DNA from: VAZQ01 sp963771845
Lineage (GTDB): Bacteria > Pseudomonadota > Alphaproteobacteria > Rhizobiales > Xanthobacteraceae
NCBI GenBank assembly: GCA_963771845.1
Contig: CAVYVC010000021.1
Location: forward strand, 186,001 to 250,000
Length of the DNA: 64,000 nt
Direction of reading: 5' to 3'
The notes beneath the pieces are model-generated. The model searched no databases. It was not told the origin of the DNA and was given only the letters and a program-made list of their open reading frames with translations. Positions 1-8,431 of this stretch are shown here, piece after piece (positions within the stretch are counted from its first letter, which is position 1; each line of letters opens with the position of its first letter). The position numbers and the translations under genes were made by a program.

Positions 1-812
1 TTGATCCGCCGGAAATTCCGGCGAAGCGTGACACTGACCATATGCGCCATCGATGCCGCCAGCTCGACCCCGGTGGGACCCGCGCCGACCAGCACGAAGG
101 TCATTTGCCGATCACGTTCGCCTGCATCGTCGGTCTCTTCGGCGACCTCGAATGCGCTGAGGATTTTCGTCCGGATCGTCTCGGCGTCATTCAGATTCTT
201 GAGACCCGGCGCGTATTGCGCTGGCCGGTTGGCGAGCGCCGCTTACGCAATCCTGTGGGCTTCCGCCTTTCTCTCGGCCATCATCGACAATATCCCGTTT
301 GTCGCCACCATGATCCCGTTGATCAAAGGCGTGGCACCCTCCTTCGGCGGCACGGACAAGATTGAACCGCTATGGTGGCCTAATTCGTCGTGGCCGAAAT
401 AGCTCGGGCGCATCCCGGTGGCGACCACCAGAAAGTCGAAGGGGACCTTGCGAACTCCGAGTTCCGGGCAAGTGGCATCGAGCGACCGCGAATGCAGGTC
501 AATGCCGGTCACTTCCGCCAGCGCCACTGTGAGGTTTCTCTGCTTGACGGCGAGCCGCCGGATCGGCGCCGCGATTTCCGAGGGTGCAAGCACTGCGGTT
601 GCCGCTTGATAGAGGAGCGGCTGAAAGATGTGGTGATTGCGACGATCGATCAGGACGACCTCGGCATCGGCGCGCTTGAGAGCACGCGCGGCGGCGATCC
701 CGGCGAAGCCACCTCCAATGATCACGATGCGTTTCTTTGCTCGCGTTTGTTGCGTGCGAGGCGTATCTGCGACAGCCAATCTATCTGCAGGTTTTGCCAG
801 CATGGCACTCAT
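1..812 (-). pseudogene. ndh: Type II NADH dehydrogenase (NDH-2), interrupted by foreign DNA and cut by window edge
   Basis: NDH-2 enzymes are single-subunit FAD proteins on the inner membrane face that oxidise NADH and reduce quinone without pumping protons. The N-terminal part (812 down to 379, about 144 aa) has the FAD-binding GGGFAGIAAARAL motif, the HHIFQPLLYQAAT block and ends at SYFGHDELG. The family continues with a YAPGLK..NDAETIR block, which appears only at 215 down to 1, together with the second dinucleotide-binding motif VGAGPTGVELA. Between them, 219-378 reads on the other strand as a piece of an ion permease, so the enzyme cannot be made in full. The start ATG at 812 follows a GAGGTGA ribosome site; an upstream ATG at 839 has none. 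It lies 39 bp after cydB on the same strand and probably fed quinol to the bd oxidase. Whether the break is real or an assembly error cannot be told here. Confidence 0.85.
219..378 (+). pseudogene. Internal fragment of an ArsB/NhaD-type ion permease inside ndh
   Basis: This stretch of about 160 bp reads on the plus strand as a membrane-protein segment containing DNIPFVATMIPLIKG and a TDKIEPLWW end, which is characteristic of the ArsB/NhaD/CitM ion-transporter superfamily (the conserved DNIPF loop before a GGNGT block). Only about 50 residues are present, with no start, no stop of its own and none of the rest of the roughly 400-residue family. Both junctions fall inside the NDH-2 gene: to the left the NDH-2 QYAPGLK block resumes at 218 and below, and to the right GHDELG ends at 379. 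The fragment has no function by itself. Confidence 0.75.
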
Positions 813-851
813 GGAATCACCTCTTTTGCTTTGTTGCACGCCGCGTGAAAT

Positions 852-1862
852 TCAGTCGTAACCGATCTCGCCGCGAACCTTGCCGCGGAACACCCAGTAG
901 GACCATCCGCTGTACATGAGGATCACGGGCAGCAGCACGAGCGTGCCGACCAGCAGGAACGCCTGCGTGCGCTCGGACGATGCCGCCTCCCACAGCGTGA
1001 AATGATGCGGCACGATCATGGGGTAAAGGCTGATGGCGATGCCGACATAGGAGAGCACGAAGAGGCCGATCGCACCAAGGAAAGGCGTGGCTTGTGCCTC
1101 GCTGCCGAGCGCATGCCAGGTGAGCCAAGCAACAGCCGCAGTGGCCAGGGGCACCGGCGCCAGGAACGCAATATTCGGCCAAGCGAACCAGCGCGCAGCG
1201 ATGCTTTCGCTCATCAACGGCGTCCAGATGCTGACGACGCCGATCGCAAGGAGAACTCCGATCAGGCAGATGCGGCCCTGGCGGCGCGCTGCAGCCTGGA
1301 CGTTTCCTTCGGTCTTGAGAATCAACCAGCCGGCGCCCAAAAGTCCGTAGCCGAACAGCAACGCGACGCCGGTCAGCAGTGCGAATGGGGACAGAAAATC
1401 GAACGAGGTTCCGGCGAATTGCCGGCCGCTGACCCGAAATCCCTGGATGAAGGTGCCGAGCACCAGGCCTTGCGCGAACGTGGCAATGCCCGAGCCGTAA
1501 CAGAAGGCGTGGTCCCAGAAGGTCTTGTGATCCGCGTCGCGAAAACGGAATTCAAAAGCGACGCCGCGGAAGATGAGCGCCAGCAGCATGACCGCAATCG
1601 GGAAATACACCGCCGGGATGATGATGGCGAAAGCGAGTGGAAAGGCGGCCATGAGACCGAGGCCGCCGAATACCAGCCAGGTCTCGTTGCCGTCCCAGAT
1701 CGGCGCGATCGTGTTCATGATAGTGTTGCGCGAGGATGCGTCGGGCGCGAGGCCGAACAGCATACCTACGCCGAGATCGAACCCGTCGAGCAGGACATAG
1801 AAGAACACCGCCATCCCAAGGATCAAGGTCCAAATCGGCACGAAATCGAGGACCGGCGTCAT
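852..1862 (-). CDS. cydB: Cytochrome bd-type quinol oxidase subunit II
   Basis: Subunit II of the cytochrome bd family, an inner-membrane quinol oxidase that reduces oxygen to water with high affinity. The 336-residue product is a multi-helix membrane protein that begins with the typical CydB helix (WTLILGMAVFFYVLLDGFD) and contains the conserved NTIAPIWDGNETWLVFGG segment. The start ATG at 1862 overlaps the cydA stop by four bases (ATGA), so the two are translationally coupled. The length is usual for the cyanide-insensitive (CIO) branch. The ndh gene follows 39 bp downstream. A longer reading frame runs upstream of this ATG, but that part is only the shadow of cydA. Confidence 0.95.
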   Translation of the reverse strand: MTPVLDFVPIWTLILGMAVFFYVLLDGFDLGVGMLFGLAPDASSRNTIMNTIAPIWDGNETWLVFGGLGLMAAFPLAFAIIIPAVYFPIAVMLLALIFRGVAFEFRFRDADHKTFWDHAFCYGSGIATFAQGLVLGTFIQGFRVSGRQFAGTSFDFLSPFALLTGVALLFGYGLLGAGWLILKTEGNVQAAARRQGRICLIGVLLAIGVVSIWTPLMSESIAARWFAWPNIAFLAPVPLATAAVAWLTWHALGSEAQATPFLGAIGLFVLSYVGIAISLYPMIVPHHFTLWEAASSERTQAFLLVGTLVLLPVILMYSGWSYWVFRGKVRGEIGYD

Positions 1863-3262
1863 CTGGTCTCTCCCTCGGCGAGGCCGAGCGCTCCGGCCAG
1901 GACCGGCGCTTCTGGCCGTCCGGCTTCGATCTTCGAAACCTGTTCGGCGGAATACCCCGGCCCCTTGCGCACGATGCGTAGCATCAGCAGGAGACCCCAC
2001 GGATAGATCAGCAGATAAACGAGCATGTAGCCGGCGAGCGAGATCGCGACGTCGTAGGTCGTCAGCGAGGGCGACACCGATTGCGCCGTGCGCAGCAGGC
2101 CATAGACGGTCCACGGCTGCCGCCCAACCTCGGTGACGCACCACCCGGCAATCACCGCCACGAACCCGAGCGGCGCGGCGAGCTGAACGAGCCGAAGGAA
2201 CAGCGGTGTGTCGTAAAGCCGTCGGCGCCAGCGCAGCCAGCCGCCCAGCAGCACAAGCCCAAGCATCAAGCCGGCGCATCCGACCATGATCCGGAAGGCA
2301 AAGAACGGAATTGCGACCGGCGGACGTTGATCAGCCGGGAAATCCTTCAGGCCCTTCACCTCGCCGTCGAGATCGTGAGTGAGGATAAGGCTGCCCAGCC
2401 AGGGAACCTCGATGGCGAAATAGTTGCTTTCGGCCTTGTCGCTTGGAATCGCGAATAGCGTCAGCGGCACGCCACGCTGTGTATCCCAGCGGGCTTCGAT
2501 GGCGGCGAGCTTGGCCGGCTGATACTCGCGCGTATTGAGGCCATGTTGATCGCCGATGAGCATCTGCAGCGGGACGAGAACGGTCAGCAGCCAAAGCGTC
2601 ATCGACAGCATGGTCCGGCCTTCTTCGGCCGAGGGCTCGCGCCGGACGAGATAGGCGCCGACGCCGAGCACGACGAAGCCGGTGGTAACGAAGAAGCCGA
2701 CAACGACATGCGCCAACCGGTAGAGAAAGGAAGGGCTGAAGATCACCTCGAGCCAATCCTTCGGAAAGAACTGGCCGTTGACGATCTCGTAGCCGGCCGG
2801 CGTCTGCATCCAGCTGTTGGCCGCCAGAATCCAGAAGGACGAGAACAAGGTGCCCAGCGCGACCATCAGCGCGGAGACGAAATGGGCCCAAGGCGGCACC
2901 AGCTTGCGGCCGAACAGCAGAACCCCCAGGAACGCCGCCTCGAGGAAGAAGGCGGTCAAGCCCTCGTAGGCGAACAGCGGCGACAGCACATTGGCAACCG
3001 CGTCCGCGTAGCGGCTCCAGTTCGTGCCGATCTGGAACGGCATGACGACGCCCGTGACGACGCCCATTCCGAACGCGATCGAAAAGATCTTGATCCAGAA
3101 CATCGAGATGCGGACGTAGACCTCGCGTCCGGTCGCAAGCCGCAGGCCCTCCAGTACGGCGATGAAAGAGGCAACCCCCACGGTGAAGGCCGGCAGCAGG
3201 ATGTGCCAGGCAACGACCCAGGCAAATTGCAGTCGCGACAGAAGTACAGGGTCGAGTTCCAT
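1859..3262 (-). CDS. cydA: Cytochrome bd-type quinol oxidase subunit I (CIO-like)
   Basis: Subunit I carries the hemes b558, b595 and d and the quinol site. The 467-residue protein starts MELDPVLLSRLQFAW, with His20 in WHILLPAF at the position of a conserved heme ligand. The Q-loop shows GDQHGLNTREYQP followed by KLAAIEARWDTQ, as in the family. The short Q-loop and overall length point to the cyanide-insensitive branch rather than the long E. coli type. It is the first gene of cydAB and overlaps cydB by four bases. It starts 26 bp after a small unknown gene and may be read from the long catabolic run upstream. No separate regulator site was recognised in front of it. Confidence 0.95.
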   Translation of the reverse strand: MELDPVLLSRLQFAWVVAWHILLPAFTVGVASFIAVLEGLRLATGREVYVRISMFWIKIFSIAFGMGVVTGVVMPFQIGTNWSRYADAVANVLSPLFAYEGLTAFFLEAAFLGVLLFGRKLVPPWAHFVSALMVALGTLFSSFWILAANSWMQTPAGYEIVNGQFFPKDWLEVIFSPSFLYRLAHVVVGFFVTTGFVVLGVGAYLVRREPSAEEGRTMLSMTLWLLTVLVPLQMLIGDQHGLNTREYQPAKLAAIEARWDTQRGVPLTLFAIPSDKAESNYFAIEVPWLGSLILTHDLDGEVKGLKDFPADQRPPVAIPFFAFRIMVGCAGLMLGLVLLGGWLRWRRRLYDTPLFLRLVQLAAPLGFVAVIAGWCVTEVGRQPWTVYGLLRTAQSVSPSLTTYDVAISLAGYMLVYLLIYPWGLLLMLRIVRKGPGYSAEQVSKIEAGRPEAPVLAGALGLAEGETR

Positions 3263-3288
3263 TGCAGTATCTGCATTCGCTGTCTTTG

Positions 3289-3537
3289 TTAGCCCGCTTG
3301 ATCGCGACGGAGGCGCGCCCGAGCGTGCTCGAGGAGTGCGCGGGCAAATCTCGCTTCTTCCTCGCTTTGCACGCTGGGCTCCTGATCGACGGTCTCAAGC
3401 TGCATCAAGGATCGATCGACGATCTCATCCAGCTCATGGTGAGCGAGCGTGCCATTCTTCCCGAGCACGAGAAGCGTGTTGAGGCTCAACAGGAATGCCG
3501 CCACTCCACTGCCGGCATGATTGAGCTCGATCGGCAT
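3289..3537 (-). CDS. Small protein of unknown function (82 aa)
   Basis: An open frame of 82 codons preceded by a good ribosome site (GGGAGG, 5 bases before ATG) in a 300-bp gap between a 3-hydroxyacyl-CoA dehydrogenase gene and cydA on the same strand, with gaps of 27 and 26 bp. The product has a short apolar stretch near the N-terminus (GVAAFLLSLNTLLVL) and then a polar, acidic and helical remainder ending in an arginine-rich tail. It is not a CydX-like one-helix peptide by size or composition, and I do not recognise a family. Its position suggests co-transcription with the oxidase. Confidence 0.55.
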   Translation of the reverse strand: MPIELNHAGSGVAAFLLSLNTLLVLGKNGTLAHHELDEIVDRSLMQLETVDQEPSVQSEEEARFARALLEHARARLRRDQAG

Positions 3538-3564
3538 TCAAGCCTCCCGCCAACGTGGCGATCC

Positions 3565-4542
3565 TTAAGCCGAAGCAACGGCGCGTTTTGCTGCGGTCGT
3601 AGCGGCAGGCCTCGTGCGCAGCTCGAGCAGCCCGAGCAGCATTTCGTCTCGCTCTGCCTCAAGCTCGTCAATGGAGCGCGAACCAATCTCGGCGTGAACG
3701 CTGTCGACGAGCTTCTTTTGCACTTCGGGCGTCAACACCGGCTGGCCCAGAACCTTCCACCAGGCCGTCATCGGACCGGTGAACTGCTGAAAGAAATGTT
3801 CTATTCCGCCTTGGCCGCCGCCGAGGTGGTTGAGCATCATGTTGCCCATGATGCCCCAGCGCAGGCCTGGTCCCCAGCACAACGCGCTGTCGACGTCGGC
3901 AGCGCTGACGACGCCCTCGGCAACCAGGTAATAGACCTCCCGCGCGAGTGCCGCCTGCAAACGGTTGGCGACGTGCCCAGGTACCTCTTTGCGAACGCGG
4001 ATTGCTTGTTTGCCCAAGCCCTTGAAGAATTCGAAAACACGCGCAATCGTCTGTTCCGAAGTCTTTGCGCCGCCCACGATCTCGACCAGCGGGACCAAAT
4101 GCGGTGGATTGAAAGGATGCGCTATGACACAGCGCTCGGGATGGGACGGACAGCCCGATTGGATCTCGCTCATGGTCAGACCGGACGAGCTCGATGCGAT
4201 GATCACCTCAGGCGGCAACAGCTCGTCCAGCTGACCATAGAGCTTCTTCTTGAAATCAATCCGCTCGGGCCCATTCTCCTGCACGAGATCGGCGCCTTTC
4301 ACCGCCGTTGGAAGGTCCGGTGTGAACGTGAGCTTCGATTGTGATGCGCCAGGCGCGAGGCCCAGTCTTTTGAGCGCTGGCCAGGCCGCTTCGACGAAAC
4401 GTTTCAGCGCGGCCTCTGCGTTCGGCGCGGGATCAGTCGCCACGACCTCCAGGCCTTTCGCCAGGAACAGCGCCGTCCAGCTCGCGCCAATGACGCCAGT
4501 GCCGATAATGGCTATGCGGCGGATAGGTTTGTTGTACGACAT
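3565..4542 (-). CDS. 3-hydroxyacyl-CoA dehydrogenase family protein (lambda-crystallin/carnitine dehydrogenase type)
   Basis: An NAD-dependent dehydrogenase of the 3-hydroxyacyl-CoA dehydrogenase superfamily, 325 aa. The Rossmann motif IGTGVIGASWTALFLAKG is at residues 13-30, the SSSSGLTMSEIQ segment lies around residue 116, and the catalytic-type HPFNPPHLVPLVEIV follows at about 140. A helical C-terminal domain completes the fold. The one-domain-plus-tail size matches the roughly 320-residue branch that includes L-carnitine 3-dehydrogenase and L-gulonate 3-dehydrogenase as well as acyl-CoA enzymes, so the substrate is open. The start at 4542 follows AGGAGATAGAACC. That ribosome site lies over the stop codon of the YWTD gene, four bases upstream. 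Its neighbours (CoA-transferase, enoyl-CoA hydratase, acyl-CoA dehydrogenase) favour a hydroxyacyl or carnitine-like substrate. Confidence 0.85.
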   Translation of the reverse strand: MSYNKPIRRIAIIGTGVIGASWTALFLAKGLEVVATDPAPNAEAALKRFVEAAWPALKRLGLAPGASQSKLTFTPDLPTAVKGADLVQENGPERIDFKKKLYGQLDELLPPEVIIASSSSGLTMSEIQSGCPSHPERCVIAHPFNPPHLVPLVEIVGGAKTSEQTIARVFEFFKGLGKQAIRVRKEVPGHVANRLQAALAREVYYLVAEGVVSAADVDSALCWGPGLRWGIMGNMMLNHLGGGQGGIEHFFQQFTGPMTAWWKVLGQPVLTPEVQKKLVDSVHAEIGSRSIDELEAERDEMLLGLLELRTRPAATTAAKRAVASA

Positions 4543-4546
4543 GGTT

Positions 4547-5497
4547 CTATCTCCTGGTGTTGGTTAGTTCCGCGTAGGCAATGCCGGTAAGGTTTCCCTG
4601 CGCAGCGAGCACGACCTTCTTCCCGGAGCCATCCAGCTTTGCGCAATAGACGTCACCAGCGAGATCGGTGAGGAACATGCGGTCGCCCGCGAAATCGAGC
4701 GCGATCCCGATCCCTTCCATCAAGTCAGTGACCAGGATGTCGTGCGCCGGACGTTTCTTAAAGTCCGCATCCATGGGAGCGCGACTGACGCTGTTACCGC
4801 GCGGGGGATTGCCGCGGTCGGTCCAGTAAATCAGCCGGTTCTTCAGATCGAGCTCGATGTCGATCGGCTCGGGCAAACCTTCGAAAAGAACTTCGATGTC
4901 GCTGCGATTAGCCGCAGTCTCGCCTTTCGGCATTGCGATATTCGCGCGAAAGATACGGCCTACCCCCGCGTTATCGGGCCCTTTTTGCGTCCAGTAAAAC
5001 TCACCCCGGTCTGCATCGACAGCGATTCCCACGCACCATTTCTCCGCATCGGGGCCGGGACGCGGGTCGCCTTTGCTCGTATCAACCAGCGTCTCGATCT
5101 TGGAGCCATCGAGGTTGCAGCGCATCACGCGCATCCCCTCGCGATCACACCAATAGATCTTGGCGTGCTTTCTATCCAAGGTCATCTGCTTGGGCGTGAA
5201 AGTGTCGCCTTGGGGAATAATGGTGGTGTGGTTTTTGCCGTCGAGGTCGACCCGCTCGATTGAGCCATCGTTGTGGGTAGGAACGCCCATGTTCGTCCAG
5301 TAGATGTGGCCGGCCACGGTATCGACAGCTATCCCATCAGGAACACGACCGCCGGTTGCGATGACCTTCTTGTCTGAACCATCCGGATTCACGGAAAGCA
5401 CGCGTCCGCTGCTCGCGTCGAGAAAGAACAGGCGCCCAGCCTTAGTTTTAGTTTCAGCCTCCGTTCGGTTTTGCTCGGCAAGTTGTGATGTTGTCAT
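4547..5497 (-). CDS. YWTD/LDLR class B-type beta-propeller protein
   Basis: A 316-residue protein built from repeated strands with the YWTD signature of low-density-lipoprotein-receptor class B repeats: IYWTNMG, IYWCDREG, FYWTQKG and IYWTDRG, each preceded by a variant of GIAVD. The fold should be a six-bladed propeller. No signal peptide is visible (the N-terminus is polar, MTTSQLAEQNRTEAETKTK), so it is probably cytoplasmic, unlike most LDLR-type propellers. The ATG at 5497 has an AAAGGAA ribosome site; 17 further codons upstream lack one. It lies 17 bp after ribA and 4 bp before the 3-hydroxyacyl-CoA dehydrogenase gene. SMP-30/gluconolactonase-like hydrolase activity is possible, but no metal-binding set was confirmed. 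Confidence 0.75.
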   Translation of the reverse strand: MTTSQLAEQNRTEAETKTKAGRLFFLDASSGRVLSVNPDGSDKKVIATGGRVPDGIAVDTVAGHIYWTNMGVPTHNDGSIERVDLDGKNHTTIIPQGDTFTPKQMTLDRKHAKIYWCDREGMRVMRCNLDGSKIETLVDTSKGDPRPGPDAEKWCVGIAVDADRGEFYWTQKGPDNAGVGRIFRANIAMPKGETAANRSDIEVLFEGLPEPIDIELDLKNRLIYWTDRGNPPRGNSVSRAPMDADFKKRPAHDILVTDLMEGIGIALDFAGDRMFLTDLAGDVYCAKLDGSGKKVVLAAQGNLTGIAYAELTNTRR

Positions 5498-5514
5498 AGG
5501 TATTTCCTTTCGTC

Positions 5515-6258
5515 TCAGAGTTGGGCCTCGATGCCGCGAGCTCGCCAAGGAAGGTCGAGAGGAAGGTCGAGAGCGCTCAACACGTGGCCCATTCTTTCCT
5601 TTTTGGTCCGCAGGTAAGGGAAGGAGTGGGTAGTCGGCGCGGCCTCACAAGGGATTCGAGCGACTACCTCGATACCGGCATCAGACAAGGCGCGAACCTT
5701 GCGGGGATTGTTTGTCAGAAGGCGAACCCGGCCGACGCCGAGGTCTCGCAGGATTGCGGCCGGCAAGCCGAAATCCCTGCAATCGGCCTTGAAGCCGAGG
5801 GCATGATTGGCTTCGACGGTATCGATGCCGACATCCTGCAGCTCGTAGGCCTGCAGCTTGGCCATCAAGCCGATGCCGCGGCCCTCCTGATGTTCGTAAA
5901 TGATGAGACCGCGGCCTTCTTCGGCGATGGCCTGCATCGCCATGGCCAGCTGGTCGCCGCAATCGCAACGCAGAGAGCCCAGCGCTTCGCCGGTGAAGCA
6001 CTGCGAATGGATGCGCAGCAAGGGTGTTCCCTGCGTGAGATCGCCCATGACAATTGCCAGCGCCGTTTCGGCGCGTGCAATGCCGTTCGCGAACTCGCGC
6101 TCGTACCCGGTGGCGCGGAACATGCCCCACCTGGTGGGCATGCGTGTTGTTGCAACGCGCCAAAGAACTTCGGTTTGCGCAGTTCGCATCATTTCGTGCC
6201 AGTCCTCTTCGCTGTCGCGCTTCTGGATCTGTGGCTTTGCAGAACAGCCCACGTTCAC
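5515..6258 (-). CDS. ribA: GTP cyclohydrolase II
   Basis: Converts GTP to 2,5-diamino-6-ribosylamino-4-pyrimidinone phosphate, the first step of riboflavin synthesis. The 247-residue protein has the zinc-binding pattern C-x10-C-x-C (SQCFTGEALGSLRCDCG), the IIYEHQEGRGIGLMAKLQAY active-site region and LTNNPRKV. It stands alone without the RibB domain usually fused in many bacteria. The ATG at 6258 overlaps the stop of the CoA-transferase gene by four bases, so translation is coupled; a downstream ATG (MMRTAQ) is an alternative start. A riboflavin enzyme inside an acyl-CoA catabolism run would supply flavin for the acyl-CoA dehydrogenase at the head of the run; that link is inference. Confidence 0.93.
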   Translation of the reverse strand: MNVGCSAKPQIQKRDSEEDWHEMMRTAQTEVLWRVATTRMPTRWGMFRATGYEREFANGIARAETALAIVMGDLTQGTPLLRIHSQCFTGEALGSLRCDCGDQLAMAMQAIAEEGRGLIIYEHQEGRGIGLMAKLQAYELQDVGIDTVEANHALGFKADCRDFGLPAAILRDLGVGRVRLLTNNPRKVRALSDAGIEVVARIPCEAAPTTHSFPYLRTKKERMGHVLSALDLPLDLPWRARGIEAQL

Positions 6259-7481
6259 GCCGCGCGCTCTTTTGGTTGCGGGACGGCGCCGCTCGCGTGC
6301 AAGCCGGCGATCTCCGTCGCGTCAAATCCGAGCTGCGTGAGAATTTCCTCATTGTGTTCGCCAAGTTCCGGCGCGCGCTTTGCAGGCACTTTGGTGACGC
6401 CGTGCACCTGCATGGGGCTGCTGATCGTCGAGGTCAGCTTGCCCCCTGCGCCATCGAGCGGAACGACGATGTTGTTCGCGGGCAATTGCGGGTCATTGAC
6501 GACCTCGGCGGGTTCCAGAATCGCTCCGTACGTGATGTGCGCTTTGTCGAAGACCTCGCGCCAGTGCTGCATCGGCTGCTTGGCGAACACGTCATCCAGG
6601 ATTGCCCTGAGCTGTGGGGCGTTCTTTGCTTGTTTTGCCGCATCGCGGAAGCGCGGATCGGTTATCAAATCCGGCCGACCAATGCCGATCGCCAGCGCCT
6701 TCAATTTGTCCGGCGTGACCACCAGCATGAACCAGCTGCCGTCAGACGCTTTGTAGGGATTGAGGGTCGCGTTCGACGGGCTCTGCCGATCGTGCAACGG
6801 ATAGAACGTCGCCCCGGCCAAAGCTCCGGCAATGTAGACGCCAGCGGCCCAGATGCCCCCGGCGAGCAATGATGTCGTGACATAGGAACCTTTGCCCGTG
6901 CGCTCACGCCGGTACAGGCCCATGGCGATCGCCGAGAACAGGCCAACCGCCGTCGCATGATCGCCACTGGCCGCAATGGGCCATGTGGGCGGCGCCCCCG
7001 CATCGCGTGTCTGCGATAGCAGGCCGCTTCGCGCCCAGTAGGCCGTCACATCGAAGCCCGGAAGGTTGGCGTCAGGGCCGTTGTCGCCGAAGCCTGAGAT
7101 GTCAGCGTAGATCAGGCGGGGGTTCCATTGCACGACGTCCTGGTACTCGAGCTTGAGCCGCTTGCGCGCCGGATGCGGCGTGTTGACGATGAGCACGTCG
7201 GCCCACTTGACCAACCGTTGCAGCACTTCTGCGGCCTCCGGCGATTTCAGGTCGAGCGCCAAGCCGCGCTTGTTGCGGTTGTCCAGATGCCACAAGTAAT
7301 TGTCGTTGGCGCGCGGCTGCGGCGGAATCTTGTAGACAATTCGCCACATGTCGCCGGAGGGCGGCTCGACCTTGATCACGTCGGCGCCGAAATCGGATAG
7401 GATCACCGCGGCGCCTGGTCCCGCAACGAAGCTCGCAAAGTCCACCACTTTCAGTCCCGAGAAGATGTTATCGCTCGCCAT
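6255..7481 (-). CDS. CaiB/BaiF (class III) CoA-transferase
   Basis: Family III CoA-transferases move CoA between acyl groups through a mixed anhydride on an aspartate. The 408-residue product begins with the typical GLKVVDFASFVAGPGAAVILSDFGADVIK-type region and has GDMWR and the NRNKRGLALDLK segment. The likely catalytic Asp is in GFDVTAYWARSG at about residue 165-175. The length is standard for the family. The start has an AGGAGAGAGAC ribosome site. It lies between enoyl-CoA hydratase (38-bp gap) and ribA (4-bp overlap). With a glutaryl-CoA-dehydrogenase-like enzyme upstream, a dicarboxylate or carnitine-type acid is a reasonable acceptor, but the substrate cannot be read from the sequence. 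Confidence 0.92.
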   Translation of the reverse strand: MASDNIFSGLKVVDFASFVAGPGAAVILSDFGADVIKVEPPSGDMWRIVYKIPPQPRANDNYLWHLDNRNKRGLALDLKSPEAAEVLQRLVKWADVLIVNTPHPARKRLKLEYQDVVQWNPRLIYADISGFGDNGPDANLPGFDVTAYWARSGLLSQTRDAGAPPTWPIAASGDHATAVGLFSAIAMGLYRRERTGKGSYVTTSLLAGGIWAAGVYIAGALAGATFYPLHDRQSPSNATLNPYKASDGSWFMLVVTPDKLKALAIGIGRPDLITDPRFRDAAKQAKNAPQLRAILDDVFAKQPMQHWREVFDKAHITYGAILEPAEVVNDPQLPANNIVVPLDGAGGKLTSTISSPMQVHGVTKVPAKRAPELGEHNEEILTQLGFDATEIAGLHASGAVPQPKERAA

Positions 7482-7519
7482 TGTCTCTCTCCTGAATTGT
7501 CACGCTCAGCGCGTGGGCT

Positions 7520-8371
7520 TCAACGCCCCCGGAACTGGGGTGCGCGCTTTTCAAGGAAGGCAGACGTGCCCTCGTTCTTGTCTTCGGTGGCGGCGCAGAG
7601 ACCGAAGTAAGAGGCTTCGAGCAGCAAACCCTCGCTCTGGCTTGTCTCCATTCCCTTGTTCGCGGCCTCGAGCGCGAACTTGACGGCAATCGGAGCGTTG
7701 GCGGCGATCTGTTTGAGAATTGCTTCGGCACGCGTGATCAGATCAGTCGCCGGAACGATTTCGTTGACGAGCCCAATACGATAGGCTTCCTGCGCGCTGA
7801 TCATCTCTCCGGAAAGAATGAGGTGCAGGGCGCGGCCCTTTCCGACCAGTCTCGGCAGCCGCTGAGTGCCGCCACCACCCGGAATAAGTCCCAGTTTGAC
7901 TTCGGGCTGGCCGAACTTCGCGTTCTCCACCGCGATCCTGATGGTGCAAGCCATTGCTGTCTCGCAGCCGCCCCCGAGCGCAAAGCCGTTCACGGCCGCG
8001 ATCACCGGCTTGCCGAGATTTTCGATCAGATCGAGCACCTCCTGCCCGAAACGGCTGGACTGCTCTGCTTCGAACGCCGTGACACGCGCCAGCTCGCTGA
8101 TGTCGGCACCGGCGATGAACGCCTTGTTGCCGGCACCCGTCAGGATGACACCGCGCACTGCCGTGTCATCGCGCGCGTCCTCGAATGCGGTTCGCAGATC
8201 CGTCCAGGTCGCCTTGTTCAGCGCATTGAGCACCTTGGGCCGATTGACGGTTACGTATGCAAAGGCACCCTTCTTCTCGTACACCACATTCGCGAGCGTT
8301 AATGCTGCCGGCGGAGAAACGGTCGGTGCGGCTGCGGACGAAGGCGAAAGCGTGGCGGCTGCCATGACCAT
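7520..8371 (-). CDS. Enoyl-CoA hydratase/isomerase family protein
   Basis: A crotonase-fold enzyme of 283 aa. It shows the oxyanion-hole segments GAGNKAFIAGADISE and GFALGGGCETAMACTIRIA, plus FGQPEVKLGLIPGGGGTQRLPRLVG, which carry the two acidic residues used for hydration in true enoyl-CoA hydratases. It has a long Ala/Pro/Ser-rich N-terminus of about 25 residues before the domain. An AGGAG box sits 8 bases before the ATG at 8371; another ATG at 8377 is only two bases from that box and is less likely. It follows the acyl-CoA dehydrogenase by 60 bp and precedes the CoA-transferase, giving an activation-dehydrogenation-hydration order. Confidence 0.92.
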   Translation of the reverse strand: MVMAAATLSPSSAAAPTVSPPAALTLANVVYEKKGAFAYVTVNRPKVLNALNKATWTDLRTAFEDARDDTAVRGVILTGAGNKAFIAGADISELARVTAFEAEQSSRFGQEVLDLIENLGKPVIAAVNGFALGGGCETAMACTIRIAVENAKFGQPEVKLGLIPGGGGTQRLPRLVGKGRALHLILSGEMISAQEAYRIGLVNEIVPATDLITRAEAILKQIAANAPIAVKFALEAANKGMETSQSEGLLLEASYFGLCAATEDKNEGTSAFLEKRAPQFRGR

Positions 8372-8431
8372 GGTCATTTCTCCTGTCTGAAATGGGGCGA
8401 GCGAGCGGAGGGGCTGGCCTGCCGTGCCGGA

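Noticed and set aside
1002..2006. A long open frame on the plus strand opposite cydB and cydA
   Set aside because: It runs antisense to two clear membrane oxidase genes and is rich in Arg, Glu and Asp as expected of the shadow of a GC-rich membrane gene; no ribosome site or family.
3262..4344. 360-codon plus-strand frame opposite the small protein and the HAD gene
   Set aside because: Shadow of the 3-hydroxyacyl-CoA dehydrogenase; no motifs.
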